DNA of 13,134 nucleotides, from NCBI GenBank assembly GCA_050289385.1, contig JBNKFQ010000307.1, positions 1 through 13,134 on the forward strand, given 5' to 3'. Position 1 is the stretch's first letter, and each line of letters begins with the position of its first letter. Under the pieces are notes generated by a model, which was not told the origin of the DNA, did not search any database, and saw only the letters and a program-made list of their open reading frames with translations. Of the stretch, positions 5,941 to 13,134 are shown in pieces. Source of the stretch: JBNKFQ01 sp050289385. Its GTDB lineage: Bacteria > Pseudomonadota > Gammaproteobacteria > Pseudomonadales > Porticoccaceae. The position numbers and the translations under genes were made by a program.

Positions 5941-8900
5941 TTAAACACTTGATAAATCAGTTTGCTCTTGTGTCCCGGGGTTTACGGATCGTTGCTTTTT
6001 TCTGAAGCAGCCCCTGAGTTGTTGCGGCAGTACAATAAGTGAGGGTGTCACCAGCAAAGTCAACAGCGTGGAAAAAACGAGGCCGTTTACAATAGCACTT
6101 GCCAACGGCGTCCACCAGGACGTCACCGCACCACCAAAACCGGCAGTGCGTTCAATAAAGTCAATGCTCAAACCATTGGCCAAAGGCAGCAATCCGACAA
6201 CGGTAGTGACCGTGGTTAACAAAACCGGACGCAAGCGCAACACAGCGGATAATTGCGCGGCTTCATAGACTGATATTTCTGGCCGATTTCGACGCAAATG
6301 ATTGTAGGTATCGATCAGAACGATATTGTTGTTCACCACAATACCAGCCAGCGCGACAATACCGACGCCAGTCATAATAACACTGAACGCCTGCTGGCTG
6401 AACACCAGCCCCAGCATAACTCCGGCGGTAGACATGACTACCGCCGACAATATCAGAAATGCCTGATAAAAGCTGTTGAATTGCATCACCAGCAGAATCA
6501 GCATCAGAAACAGCGCCAGGCTAAAAGCGGTGCCAAGAAACGCTTGTGAATCTTTCTGGTCTTCGTTGGCTCCGCGGAAGGTAACTCGCACGTCTTTATC
6601 AATATCTACCGTTTGCAACCAGTTTTCCAGCTCCCTGACTTTATCGTTTGCGAGCACGCCGTTCACCGTATCGGCCCGAACAAAGGCCACCTGCTCAAGA
6701 TCAATTCGCTGAATCTTGTCCACTTTCGGCCGCGGCTTGCGCTCTACAAAACTGGATACGGGCACCGGCCCCTCTGCGGTTGTAACGCGAATGGTACTAA
6801 GCGCAGACAACCCGCGCTCACCTTGCGGGTATCGCACTCGAATATCTACTTCGTCTTCGGCATCGTCGGGCCGGTACTCGCCCAACTTGATGCCATTGGT
6901 GATCAACTGCACCATTTGCCCGACTTTGCTCACATTCACGCCCAGCATCGCCGCCTGCGCGCGATCCACATTGATCTGCCACTCGATTCCAGGCAATGGC
7001 GTGGTGTCTTCGATATCTCTCAATCCGGCGATATTATTTTTCATATGATCGGTGATCATACGAGTCGTGGCGAACAGTTTTTCCTGGTTCTCAGACGCCA
7101 ACTGAATCTGAATATCCTTACCCACCGGCGGCCCGCCTTCAATCACATCGGCGGTAAAATACAGGCCGGGCAGATTACGTGTACGCTTTCGAATATCGGC
7201 AAACACTTCGCGACTGGTGCGTTCGCGCTTGTCAACACTCAACATTTCGATCAACAACTCACCAATCTCATCCTTTGCCCTGTCGCGAGCAGCACCCAAT
7301 CCCGATGAACCACTGGAGGAAAATACGGTTTTTACTTCGGGAACAGTCATGACGATATTTTCGACATAACTGACCAGGCGCTCTTTTTCGGATATGGACA
7401 AATTTCCCTGGGCCCTTACCGCACCGAGGCCATAATCACTTTCTGTGTCCGTAAAAAACTGCGTACCACGCCCATATTCACCGTACAGGCTGAAAATACC
7501 GACCAGGGTCAATATCGTTACCACCAACACGGTTAGCGGGCGTCGCACAAATGCGCCAACCAATCCGGAGTATGCACTGCCAAATGGCGTCATTTTTGCG
7601 GGCCAGTCGTTGTCGGAGTCCTGTGTACCCGCAACCGCTGGTGCCAGATTTTTTTGTCGACGACCAATTAACACGCCCAGAATTGGTGAAAAAAACAGGG
7701 CGTAAATCAAAGACCACAACAACACGGAAAACACAGTAACAGGCAGATAACTCATAAATTCGCCAGTGGTTCCCGGCCACAACATCAATGGCAAAAACGC
7801 CATAAGCGTGGTCGCCGTCGACGCTACCACAGGCAAAAACATGCGCTTTACAGCCAGTAAATACGCTTCGTGCACGGATTTGCCCAGCACGCGCTGGCGA
7901 TCTGCGTACTCTACCACCACAATGGCGCCATCAATCAGCATACCCAGGGCAAGCAGCAAGCCAAACGCCACCATAAAATTAAAGGAATAATTCAACAGAT
8001 AAATAATGATGGCAGAACCCAGCAGGGAAAACGGAATACCGGCACCCACCAGCAATCCGGACCGCACCCCCAGACTTGCCACGACAATCAGCAACACCAG
8101 CACCATTGCCGTAAGAATATTGCCGGACAGTTCCGACACCATTTGCTGGCTGAATTGAGAGCGATCAAAGATGTATTGAATTTTTACACCGGAAGACAAA
8201 TTCGGCCGCTCGGCGTCAACCACCGCCTTGATCGCATCCGCAGTTTCGATGGAGTTAAATTCATTGCGCTTGAACACTTGCAAGGCAATGGCAGATTCGC
8301 CATTGATACGGCTAAAGCCGGTCGGATCCTTGAAGGTGCGCCTCACGTCGGCAACATCACCCAGCGTTATCACACCGTCTTGGTCGTAACGCAGAGGCAA
8401 ACTGTAAACGTCTTCACGGGTTTCTATCAGGGCCGGAACCTTGACGCCAAAACGTCCCTGGGCGGCATCGTATTCTCCGGCGGGAATAAGACGGTTGTTT
8501 TTCACCACTGCCTGATACAGTTCATCGCCCAGCAGGTTATAGCGTTCAAGTCGGCCCGGGTCGATCACCGCTTCAACCACTTCTTCGCGATCGCCACTCA
8601 TATTGGCATTCAGTACACCGGGCAACGCTTCTATTTTTTGTTGCAAGCGACGGGCGATTCGAAACAGCTCCCGTTCCAGTACGCCTTTGCCCGAAAACGT
8701 CACAACCAGCGTCGGCTCGTTGGCAGCCGACACCTCGTTCACCACCGGTTCTTCGGTATCGTCGGGAAACTTGGCGCGGGCTCGATCCACCGCCACACGA
8801 ATATCCTGAAGGGCAGCATTCGGGTCCCTTTCAATCTCAAATTCGATAATGACATACACCATGCCCTCACGGGCTGTTGCCCTGATTTCCTTGACCCCTT

Positions 8901-9123
8901 CAACCGATTTGATTTCCGTTTCCATGGGTTTGATAAGCAGGCGAGTGCCGTCTTCAGCAGAAATACCTTCGTGGGGTACATTGACAATAACAAAAGGAGC
9001 ATTGACGTTGGGAGCCACTTCTATGGTCATCAACTGCCATGCCATAAAACCGGCAATAACAATAAAGGCAAAAATTGATAACGTGGCGCGCGAGTGGCTG
9101 ATTGCCTTATCCAGTACGTTCAT
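5941..9123 (-). CDS. RND-family efflux permease
   Basis: A 1060-residue inner-membrane proton-driven pump, full length for the family. It has the duplicated RND layout: an N-terminal membrane helix (about 13-32), a large periplasmic loop, a membrane bundle starting near 335, then the repeat with its own periplasmic domain and a C-terminal bundle. The proton-relay segment GMLIDGAIVVVEYADR (394-409) holds one Asp (D398) followed by Gly, where AcrB-type pumps have Asp-Asp. The matching helix of the second half reads GIVVNNNIVLIDTYNHLRR, without the AcrB lysine. This marks a branch apart from classic AcrB; substrate cannot be stated. Its start overlaps the adaptor stop (ATGA), so both are made from one transcript. 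Confidence 0.93.
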   Translation of the reverse strand: MNVLDKAISHSRATLSIFAFIVIAGFMAWQLMTIEVAPNVNAPFVIVNVPHEGISAEDGTRLLIKPMETEIKSVEGVKEIRATAREGMVYVIIEFEIERDPNAALQDIRVAVDRARAKFPDDTEEPVVNEVSAANEPTLVVTFSGKGVLERELFRIARRLQQKIEALPGVLNANMSGDREEVVEAVIDPGRLERYNLLGDELYQAVVKNNRLIPAGEYDAAQGRFGVKVPALIETREDVYSLPLRYDQDGVITLGDVADVRRTFKDPTGFSRINGESAIALQVFKRNEFNSIETADAIKAVVDAERPNLSSGVKIQYIFDRSQFSQQMVSELSGNILTAMVLVLLIVVASLGVRSGLLVGAGIPFSLLGSAIIIYLLNYSFNFMVAFGLLLALGMLIDGAIVVVEYADRQRVLGKSVHEAYLLAVKRMFLPVVASTATTLMAFLPLMLWPGTTGEFMSYLPVTVFSVLLWSLIYALFFSPILGVLIGRRQKNLAPAVAGTQDSDNDWPAKMTPFGSAYSGLVGAFVRRPLTVLVVTILTLVGIFSLYGEYGRGTQFFTDTESDYGLGAVRAQGNLSISEKERLVSYVENIVMTVPEVKTVFSSSGSSGLGAARDRAKDEIGELLIEMLSVDKRERTSREVFADIRKRTRNLPGLYFTADVIEGGPPVGKDIQIQLASENQEKLFATTRMITDHMKNNIAGLRDIEDTTPLPGIEWQINVDRAQAAMLGVNVSKVGQMVQLITNGIKLGEYRPDDAEDEVDIRVRYPQGERGLSALSTIRVTTAEGPVPVSSFVERKPRPKVDKIQRIDLEQVAFVRADTVNGVLANDKVRELENWLQTVDIDKDVRVTFRGANEDQKDSQAFLGTAFSLALFLMLILLVMQFNSFYQAFLILSAVVMSTAGVMLGLVFSQQAFSVIMTGVGIVALAGIVVNNNIVLIDTYNHLRRNRPEISVYEAAQLSAVLRLRPVLLTTVTTVVGLLPLANGLSIDFIERTAGFGGAVTSWWTPLASAIVNGLVFSTLLTLLVTPSLIVLPQQLRGCFRKKQRSVNPGTQEQTDLSSV

Positions 9124-10238
9124 TGCTTCACCGGCAATCCTGATGCGCCCGACTCCGAAATCTGCTCACCCGATGTCATCAAGCTATCGTCCAGGGTGGG
9201 CTCAACCCGTTCGCCATTTGCGACATATTCGTAGCCAACGGTGATAACGCGTGTGCGTTCGGGCAAGCCGAGCACCCAAACGCCGCGAGGCTCATCACCG
9301 ATAATCTGCACTCGCGCAAACGCCACACGATTGTCATCGGTGAGAACACGCACACCCAGCTCACCCTCATCGTCCAGGCTCAACAAGCCGGAGGGAATCC
9401 GTTGCGCATACATTTCATTAACCGGAATCAGGATTTCGGCGCTCAACCCGGCTCGCAGCTGCTGATCCGGATTGTCGATAATCACCTCCACACGGTACGT
9501 GCGTGTGCCCGGTGCCGCCTGTTGGGAAATATAGGAAATCTGACCTGTTACCTTACCGCCCGTAACCGGCGTTACCGATACGGTGCTGCCCGGCACAATC
9601 TGCTGCACCTGTTGTTCCGAGATTTGGGCCACCACTTTTAACGGAGACGTTTCCAGCACCACGGCGCACTCGTCCGCACGCCCCATGTAATCGCCGACTT
9701 CCACAGCGCGACTTTGCACTACACCGGCAAAAGGCGCTCTTATTGTAATATTAGCCAGATCGGTTTCGCTGCGTTTGAGATCGGCACGGACACGCTCCAG
9801 GCTGGCCCTGGAACGGGCAATAGCCAGCTCTGATTGATAACCCCTGGTTTGCAGTTTGAGTGCCCCCTGGTACTCCAGCTCAGCTTCTGCCACTGCAGCG
9901 CGGGCCTGCACCACTCTTTGCTTGCGGTCCTCCTTTGCCAGTTGGCAAATAACATCGCCACGCGTCACACGCTGCCCGCGTTCGGCCGGCACTGCCACCA
10001 CTCGACCATCCACCTCTGCTCGCAACGACACAACCCGGTTGGGCTCTGTACGACCACGGGCCAATACTTTGGGAGAATAGGGCCTTGCCTCGAACCAGGC
10101 CACCGCCACAGGCACATGCTTTGCTGAGGAAGAAGGGTTGGCAGGTTCGGTTGTATTTTGCGCTTTCCACAAACCACTGGCGAACCAGAGAAGAGTCACT
10201 ACAAAGACGATCAGTGCGACTCGAACATTTCTACTCAC
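9120..10238 (-). CDS. Periplasmic adaptor (membrane fusion protein, HlyD/AcrA family) of the RND pump
   Basis: A 372-residue adaptor that bridges the RND permease and an outer-membrane channel. It has one N-terminal membrane anchor (about 7-24) and a lipoyl-like half-motif (about 70-100, LRAEVDGRVVAVPAERGQRV). A coiled-coil hairpin follows (about 105-165, QARAAVAEAELEYQGALKL to RADLKRSETDLANI). The second lipoyl half (IRAPFAGVVQSRAVEVGDYM) and beta-barrel domains complete it. The GTG start at 10238 has GGGAG about 8 bases upstream. No outer-membrane channel gene lies in this window, so the pump presumably borrows a TolC-like protein. It is the first gene of the three-gene operon. Confidence 0.92.
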   Translation of the reverse strand: MSRNVRVALIVFVVTLLWFASGLWKAQNTTEPANPSSSAKHVPVAVAWFEARPYSPKVLARGRTEPNRVVSLRAEVDGRVVAVPAERGQRVTRGDVICQLAKEDRKQRVVQARAAVAEAELEYQGALKLQTRGYQSELAIARSRASLERVRADLKRSETDLANITIRAPFAGVVQSRAVEVGDYMGRADECAVVLETSPLKVVAQISEQQVQQIVPGSTVSVTPVTGGKVTGQISYISQQAAPGTRTYRVEVIIDNPDQQLRAGLSAEILIPVNEMYAQRIPSGLLSLDDEGELGVRVLTDDNRVAFARVQIIGDEPRGVWVLGLPERTRVITVGYEYVANGERVEPTLDDSLMTSGEQISESGASGLPVKQ

Positions 10239-10307
10239 AAACAGGCTCCCGGCGTTGCGTTGCCACAGATGTAACTGTCAGTGGCAGTGTGTTCCATCAA
10301 TACCTGA

Positions 10308-10339
10308 AGCCCTTCAGGGTGATATCACCCTGAAGGGCT
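10308..10339. repeat. Perfect 32-bp palindrome upstream of the efflux operon
   Basis: AGCCCTTCAGGGTGAT followed at once by its exact reverse complement. Its left arm also takes part in an overlapping smaller inverted repeat CCTGAAG-CC-CTTCAGG (10303-10318), so RNA or cruciform could fold in two exclusive ways. It lies 70-101 bases before the adaptor's GTG start. No T-run follows on either strand, which argues against an ordinary intrinsic terminator. It may be an operator for a dimeric regulator or a leader hairpin. Confidence 0.9.
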
Positions 10340-10474
10340 AACAGGGGCGCTATGGTAAACCAACCGGGCTCATTGCGGAATAGACATTCTGGAATAATCC
10401 GGTCAGAAAAGGAGAGCTTGAATACAAAGCCTGAATACCAAGGTGCGAGTTCCAGTATCGGCAAGGGAGAAATC

Positions 10475-10609
10475 ATGACTAGCGGGGGCTTTCAGGGGAC
10501 TGCCAAAAACACCATGTCCATGAGCCTCAATACGACTGTTAGTGGCCACAGGTCGGTAGCGGCACGATATCAGGCGTACCGCAGACTGATAATTCCCAGT
10601 CACACTTGA
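10475..10609 (+). CDS. Possible 44-residue small protein, unrecognised
   Basis: An ATG with GGGAG five bases upstream opens a frame of 44 codons (MTSGGFQGTAKNTMSMSLNT onward). No membrane segment, signal peptide or family motif is seen. The good ribosome binding site is the only support; it converges on the cNMP-domain gene. Confidence 0.22.
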   Translation: MTSGGFQGTAKNTMSMSLNTTVSGHRSVAARYQAYRRLIIPSHT

Positions 10610-10633
10610 ATGATAACGCCGGGAACTGTCTGC
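10581..10633. repeat. Nested inverted repeat beside the cNMP-gene stop
   Basis: Arms GCAGAC (10581-10586) and GTCTGC (10628-10633) enclose a second pair TTCCC (10593-10597) and GGGAA (10621-10625). The element directly follows the cNMP-domain gene's stop codon and overlaps the end of the doubtful small ORF. It could fold the 3' end of the transcript; there is no T-tract. Confidence 0.4.
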
Positions 10634-10634
10634 A

Positions 10635-11309
10635 CTAATTTGCAGCCTGTTGGCTGTTGCTAGTAGAACCCAGGTCTGGCAGACCCAGTTCCCGATTCAT
10701 TACCAACAGTCTTTCGGCCAGCGACTCCGCCTGCCGCCCCAGGGAATACAACTCATCCTGAGAACCTTTTTCTCCCCGATAAGCCTGCTCGGCATATGGT
10801 TCGTTTGCCACAGGGTGACCGGGAAACCGTATTCGGTACTGATCATTACGCCAGCGCAAACTGTGAACTATCTGACGATAAGCGAGTAACTTGGTAGGCA
10901 AGCCAATAACCCGATGTTTTTCCAGATCACCCAAATGGGTAAAATCCACTGCAATGACAATGACCTGCCTCGAACTATCTGGCACTCGAACGTAGGCGGA
11001 GCGGCGGTGGCCGGTTAAAAGAGTGAGGTCGCCAAACATTTCACCGGCAAACAACTCGGTCAACACCTCCTTTCCCCTGTCATCACCACACACTTGCACA
11101 ACCCCGCGCAGTACAAAATAGAGCCACCGGTCCCTTTCGCCCGCCTGCAACAAAATTTCACCAGAATCGACATGGTAAACCTTTGATAATTCAAGCAAAA
11201 CCTGGTATTGCTCCGCACTGTCCTCACGAATTTCCCGGAACAAATGCAAAGACTCAATGCGATGTTGCAAACCTTCATCCTTGATGTGTGAAGCTTTGGT
11301 CGTCAGCAT
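10635..11309 (-). CDS. Cyclic-nucleotide-binding domain protein without recognisable HTH
   Basis: A 224-residue cytoplasmic protein. Residues about 20-125 form a Crp/PKA-type cNMP-binding fold (HLFREIREDSAEQYQVLLEL, GEILLQAGERDRWLYFVLRG). The phosphate-binding cassette is GEMFGDLTLLTGHRRSAYVRV, with the arginine (R103) kept and the usual Glu after FG replaced by Asp. The remaining ~95 residues look helical and charged (LPTKLLAYRQIVHSLRWRND, ELYSLGRQAESLAERLL). They lack the winged-helix of Crp/Fnr regulators, so it is more likely a signalling or effector protein than a DNA-binding one. ATG 11309, with GGGAG six to seven bases upstream, is preferred over GTG 11345. It precedes the efflux operon on the same strand but is 396 bases away. 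Confidence 0.85.
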   Translation of the reverse strand: MLTTKASHIKDEGLQHRIESLHLFREIREDSAEQYQVLLELSKVYHVDSGEILLQAGERDRWLYFVLRGVVQVCGDDRGKEVLTELFAGEMFGDLTLLTGHRRSAYVRVPDSSRQVIVIAVDFTHLGDLEKHRVIGLPTKLLAYRQIVHSLRWRNDQYRIRFPGHPVANEPYAEQAYRGEKGSQDELYSLGRQAESLAERLLVMNRELGLPDLGSTSNSQQAAN

Positions 11310-11698
11310 GGAATACTCCCGTTTAAATCTCGGCTCCTGTAACACAGTAGCATTTAGGGCCTTTCTACACTATTTTGAATAGCGGATATTCTAACCTGCG
11401 AAATCACCAAATGATCGACTGGTTCACATATAATGTGCGACATAGGCCTTTTACTGTCAGGAACTTTCCATTAATGTAATAAACTGAAAACACAAGTCGA
11501 ATAATCGAGTACAAGAAAGACAATTTAAACAGTATTTCAAATCGCGAATTCTGCAACAACAAGGATGATCGGCCAATTGAAGCTCAATGTAAACAAAGGG
11601 GGTTTACATCAGTTTCGAACGGCAGAATTGTGTAAATCACCAGCAATTGTTGTATTTGAAAACTAAAAGACAAGAAAGTCCGGGGGGAGAGTTAGTAA
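11310..11698. other. Divergent intergenic region
   Basis: About 390 AT-rich bases between the cNMP-domain gene (-) and the TonB-domain gene (+), which must carry both promoters. Visible items: the palindrome CACAT-ATA-ATGTG (11425-11437) containing a perfect TATAAT at 11429-11434 on the plus strand but no good -35; the inverted repeat at 11587-11609; and a strong Shine-Dalgarno GGGGGGAGAG at 11682-11691 before ATG 11699. No gene is supported here. Confidence 0.6.
11587..11609. promoter_or_regulatory. Candidate operator: 8-bp inverted repeat with 7-base spacer
   Basis: ATGTAAAC and GTTTACAT flank AAAGGGG. The right arm contains TTTACA, which could serve as a -35 box for the downstream gene, so a bound dimer would block it. 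A related half-site TGTAAATC occurs at 11631-11638. The regulator is unknown. Confidence 0.45.
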
Positions 11699-13051
11699 AT
11701 GTTTTCTGTTCGCCAACGAATAATTGGCCTGTGTCTTGCGCTCAGCTGCATGACATCGGTCCAGGCTGAAGACCTTCATCTGAACGGGACAGCGTCCTAC
11801 CAAAATCTCGGCCAGGAAAAATTTATTGCCGCGCTTTACCTGACGGCACCTTCCTCATCGCCGCAAGACATCTACGCAAGCGATACGCCAAAACGCATGA
11901 AAGTGCTTATGACCACCGGTTTCTCCAAGCGACGCTGGGTCAATCTGTGGATGCAGGGCATGGCTATCAACAACAGCAGCAGTGCGTTCAGCACAATGGC
12001 AGATGCTCTGGTGGAAATGTTTGAAGCCCAGTCAGGGGGCCTGAAGCCCAACGACATCGTCACTATCGATTATGACCCGGATTCCGGGTGCAGCTACCGG
12101 ATCAACGGCGTTGAGCTTGTCAGCCATCAGCCACCGGAACTGTTTGAGCTGTTTTTGAGCGCGTGGGTTGGTAACGTACCGCCTTCCAGTGATTTTCGTC
12201 AAGCCATCCTCGGGCAAGCGGACAGCTCCGAGCTGGCTGAACGACTGCCCACATTTGTTCCATCTGCCGAACGAATAGCAACCATTGAAAGCTGGGTACA
12301 AAAAGAATCGCCGAAACCTGAACTGGCAGCGAAACAGACGTTGGCCTCTGCGGAATCGACACCACCGAAAGCGACAGAACCAGAGGAGCCCGAGGCGGCG
12401 ATTGAGCCCGAAGTACCCGAGATAACCCAGCCGCAAATAGCAAGCAATGATACTGCCGGAGACCCTTCACCATCAACTGGCGACACGAATATGGCGGCGG
12501 CAGCTGAAGACGAATCAACCGTTCCCGATAGCCTCGCCATGGCTTCTACCGAAGAAATCCCTGCCCTGCCAGCAGATATTGCTTCTCCTTTCACTGACCC
12601 GCAGAACGACCTATCGCAAAACGCGCTCGCAGCAAACTCTGCAGCAAACCCTGATGCACAATCAGGCGAATTGCAAAAGCAGGGCTTGCCGGAACAGCTC
12701 GAAAATGAGGCAAAAGATGATCAGGAAGAAGAGAATGAGGACATCTCGGTAGATATGATTCTGGCCATTCGGGAATACACACATACCATCATTCGTCAGG
12801 TGTACAAATCCATCAAGTACCCGAGCTCCGCATTGCGTAACGGACATGAAGGCGGTGTTCGTCTATTGGTCAGCATAGATCGTCAAGGCAAACTGATGGG
12901 AGTAGAAACAGCCGAGCCCAGTGAGTTTTCATCCCTTAACGAGGCAGCCACCCGCGCCGTTGCGAAATCGGCGCCGTTTCCGAAAATACCGGACATTATT
13001 TCCGACGACCCGCTTGAGGTAACGTTGCCAATAACCTTCAAGATACAGTGA
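11699..13051 (+). CDS. Exported Chalcone_3-like domain fused to a C-terminal TonB domain
   Basis: A 450-residue periplasmic protein. The signal peptide ends at VQA (23). Residues about 24-175 match the bacterial chalcone-isomerase-like family: LNGTASYQNLGQEKFIAALY, then RMKVLMTTGFSKRRWVNLWM, the conserved GMAINNS, and NDIVTIDYDPDSG. A Pro/Glu/Ala-rich acidic linker (about 205-350) follows, as in TonB proteins. The last ~83 residues (368-450) form a TonB C-terminal domain: VYKSIKYPSSALRNGHEGGV, LLVSIDRQGKLMGVETAEPS, a conserved Ala-rich helix, APFPKIPD and a final beta strand LPITFKI. Classic TonB is held by an uncleaved N-terminal helix; here the leader looks cleavable, so the domain is probably soluble. 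No ExbB/ExbD genes are nearby. The energising role of TonB is therefore doubtful; envelope binding or scaffolding is more likely. Confidence 0.82.
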   Translation: MFSVRQRIIGLCLALSCMTSVQAEDLHLNGTASYQNLGQEKFIAALYLTAPSSSPQDIYASDTPKRMKVLMTTGFSKRRWVNLWMQGMAINNSSSAFSTMADALVEMFEAQSGGLKPNDIVTIDYDPDSGCSYRINGVELVSHQPPELFELFLSAWVGNVPPSSDFRQAILGQADSSELAERLPTFVPSAERIATIESWVQKESPKPELAAKQTLASAESTPPKATEPEEPEAAIEPEVPEITQPQIASNDTAGDPSPSTGDTNMAAAAEDESTVPDSLAMASTEEIPALPADIASPFTDPQNDLSQNALAANSAANPDAQSGELQKQGLPEQLENEAKDDQEEENEDISVDMILAIREYTHTIIRQVYKSIKYPSSALRNGHEGGVRLLVSIDRQGKLMGVETAEPSEFSSLNEAATRAVAKSAPFPKIPDIISDDPLEVTLPITFKIQ

Positions 13052-13053
13052 TG

Positions 13054-13134
<81 letters not shown>

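Larger units (their letters stand above)
10240..10634. other. 395-base gap between the cNMP-domain gene and the efflux operon
   Basis: It holds the leader of the efflux operon with two inverted repeats: an imperfect one, TGCC-ACAG / CTGT-(4 nt)-GGCA, at 10261-10286, and a perfect 32-bp palindrome at 10308-10339. There is also a direct repeat GC[T/C]TGAATAC at 10416-10425 and 10429-10438, a weak plus-strand small ORF, and a nested inverted repeat beside the cNMP-gene stop. No clear -35/-10 pair for the efflux operon was found. The upstream cNMP gene points the same way, so some read-through is possible. Confidence 0.6.

Noticed and set aside
7870..9078. Long plus-strand open frame (402 codons) opposite the RND permease
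   Set aside because: It is antisense to a clear, conserved RND gene, has low-complexity His/Gln-rich content and no family features. It is a codon-bias shadow.
10308..10339. Rho-independent terminator of the cNMP-domain gene
   Set aside because: The palindrome has no T-run on the minus strand and lies about 300 bases after the stop codon.

Overview
The window looks like a chromosomal stretch from a free-living gammaproteobacterium. The gene families present (FecI/FecR/TonB-dependent receptor set, RND efflux, TonB-domain protein, Chalcone_3-type periplasmic domain) would suit a marine or Cellvibrionales/Alteromonadales-like lineage. That placement is inferred from gene content only; no rRNA or taxonomic marker is present.

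Left part (1-4300): the 5' two-thirds of a minus-strand secreted serine hydrolase runs off the left edge. Next comes a 7-bp tandem repeat, then the first ~27 codons of a Tat-exported protein (+) fused head-on to the first ~219 codons of a TonB-dependent receptor (-). Behind the receptor, on the minus strand, lie a complete FecR-type anti-sigma factor and a FecI-type ECF sigma factor that has lost the core of its sigma-2 region. Two nearly identical promoter-like elements (CCATACTGA-N14-CGTnCGTTTAA) sit upstream of the sigma gene and of the receptor, as expected for an autoregulated cell-surface signalling cassette. A plus-strand MntA antitoxin gene follows, overlapping a HepT (HEPN) toxin gene broken by an early stop and a frameshift. 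So three neighbouring modules carry inactivating lesions (receptor/Tat gene, sigma factor, toxin), while the anti-sigma factor and the antitoxin are intact.

Middle part (4300-10350, all minus strand): an apparently exported D-2-hydroxyacid dehydrogenase, a small membrane protein, a 1060-residue RND efflux permease and its periplasmic adaptor. Adaptor and permease overlap by 4 bp, and the small membrane protein starts 9 bp after the permease, so these three form an operon. A perfect 32-bp palindrome lies in the leader of that operon.

Right part (10350-13134): a cyclic-nucleotide-binding-domain protein without a recognisable DNA-binding domain (-) is followed by a divergent promoter region with two small palindromes. 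A plus-strand exported protein then joins a Chalcone_3-like domain to a C-terminal TonB domain. The window ends inside a perfect GATGTTC tandem array that starts two bases after that gene's stop codon.

I see no CRISPR array, transposase, integrase, tRNA or rRNA. The most informative observations are the coordinated decay of the FecI/receptor and MntA/HepT modules, the paired ECF promoters, and the TonB-domain fusion.
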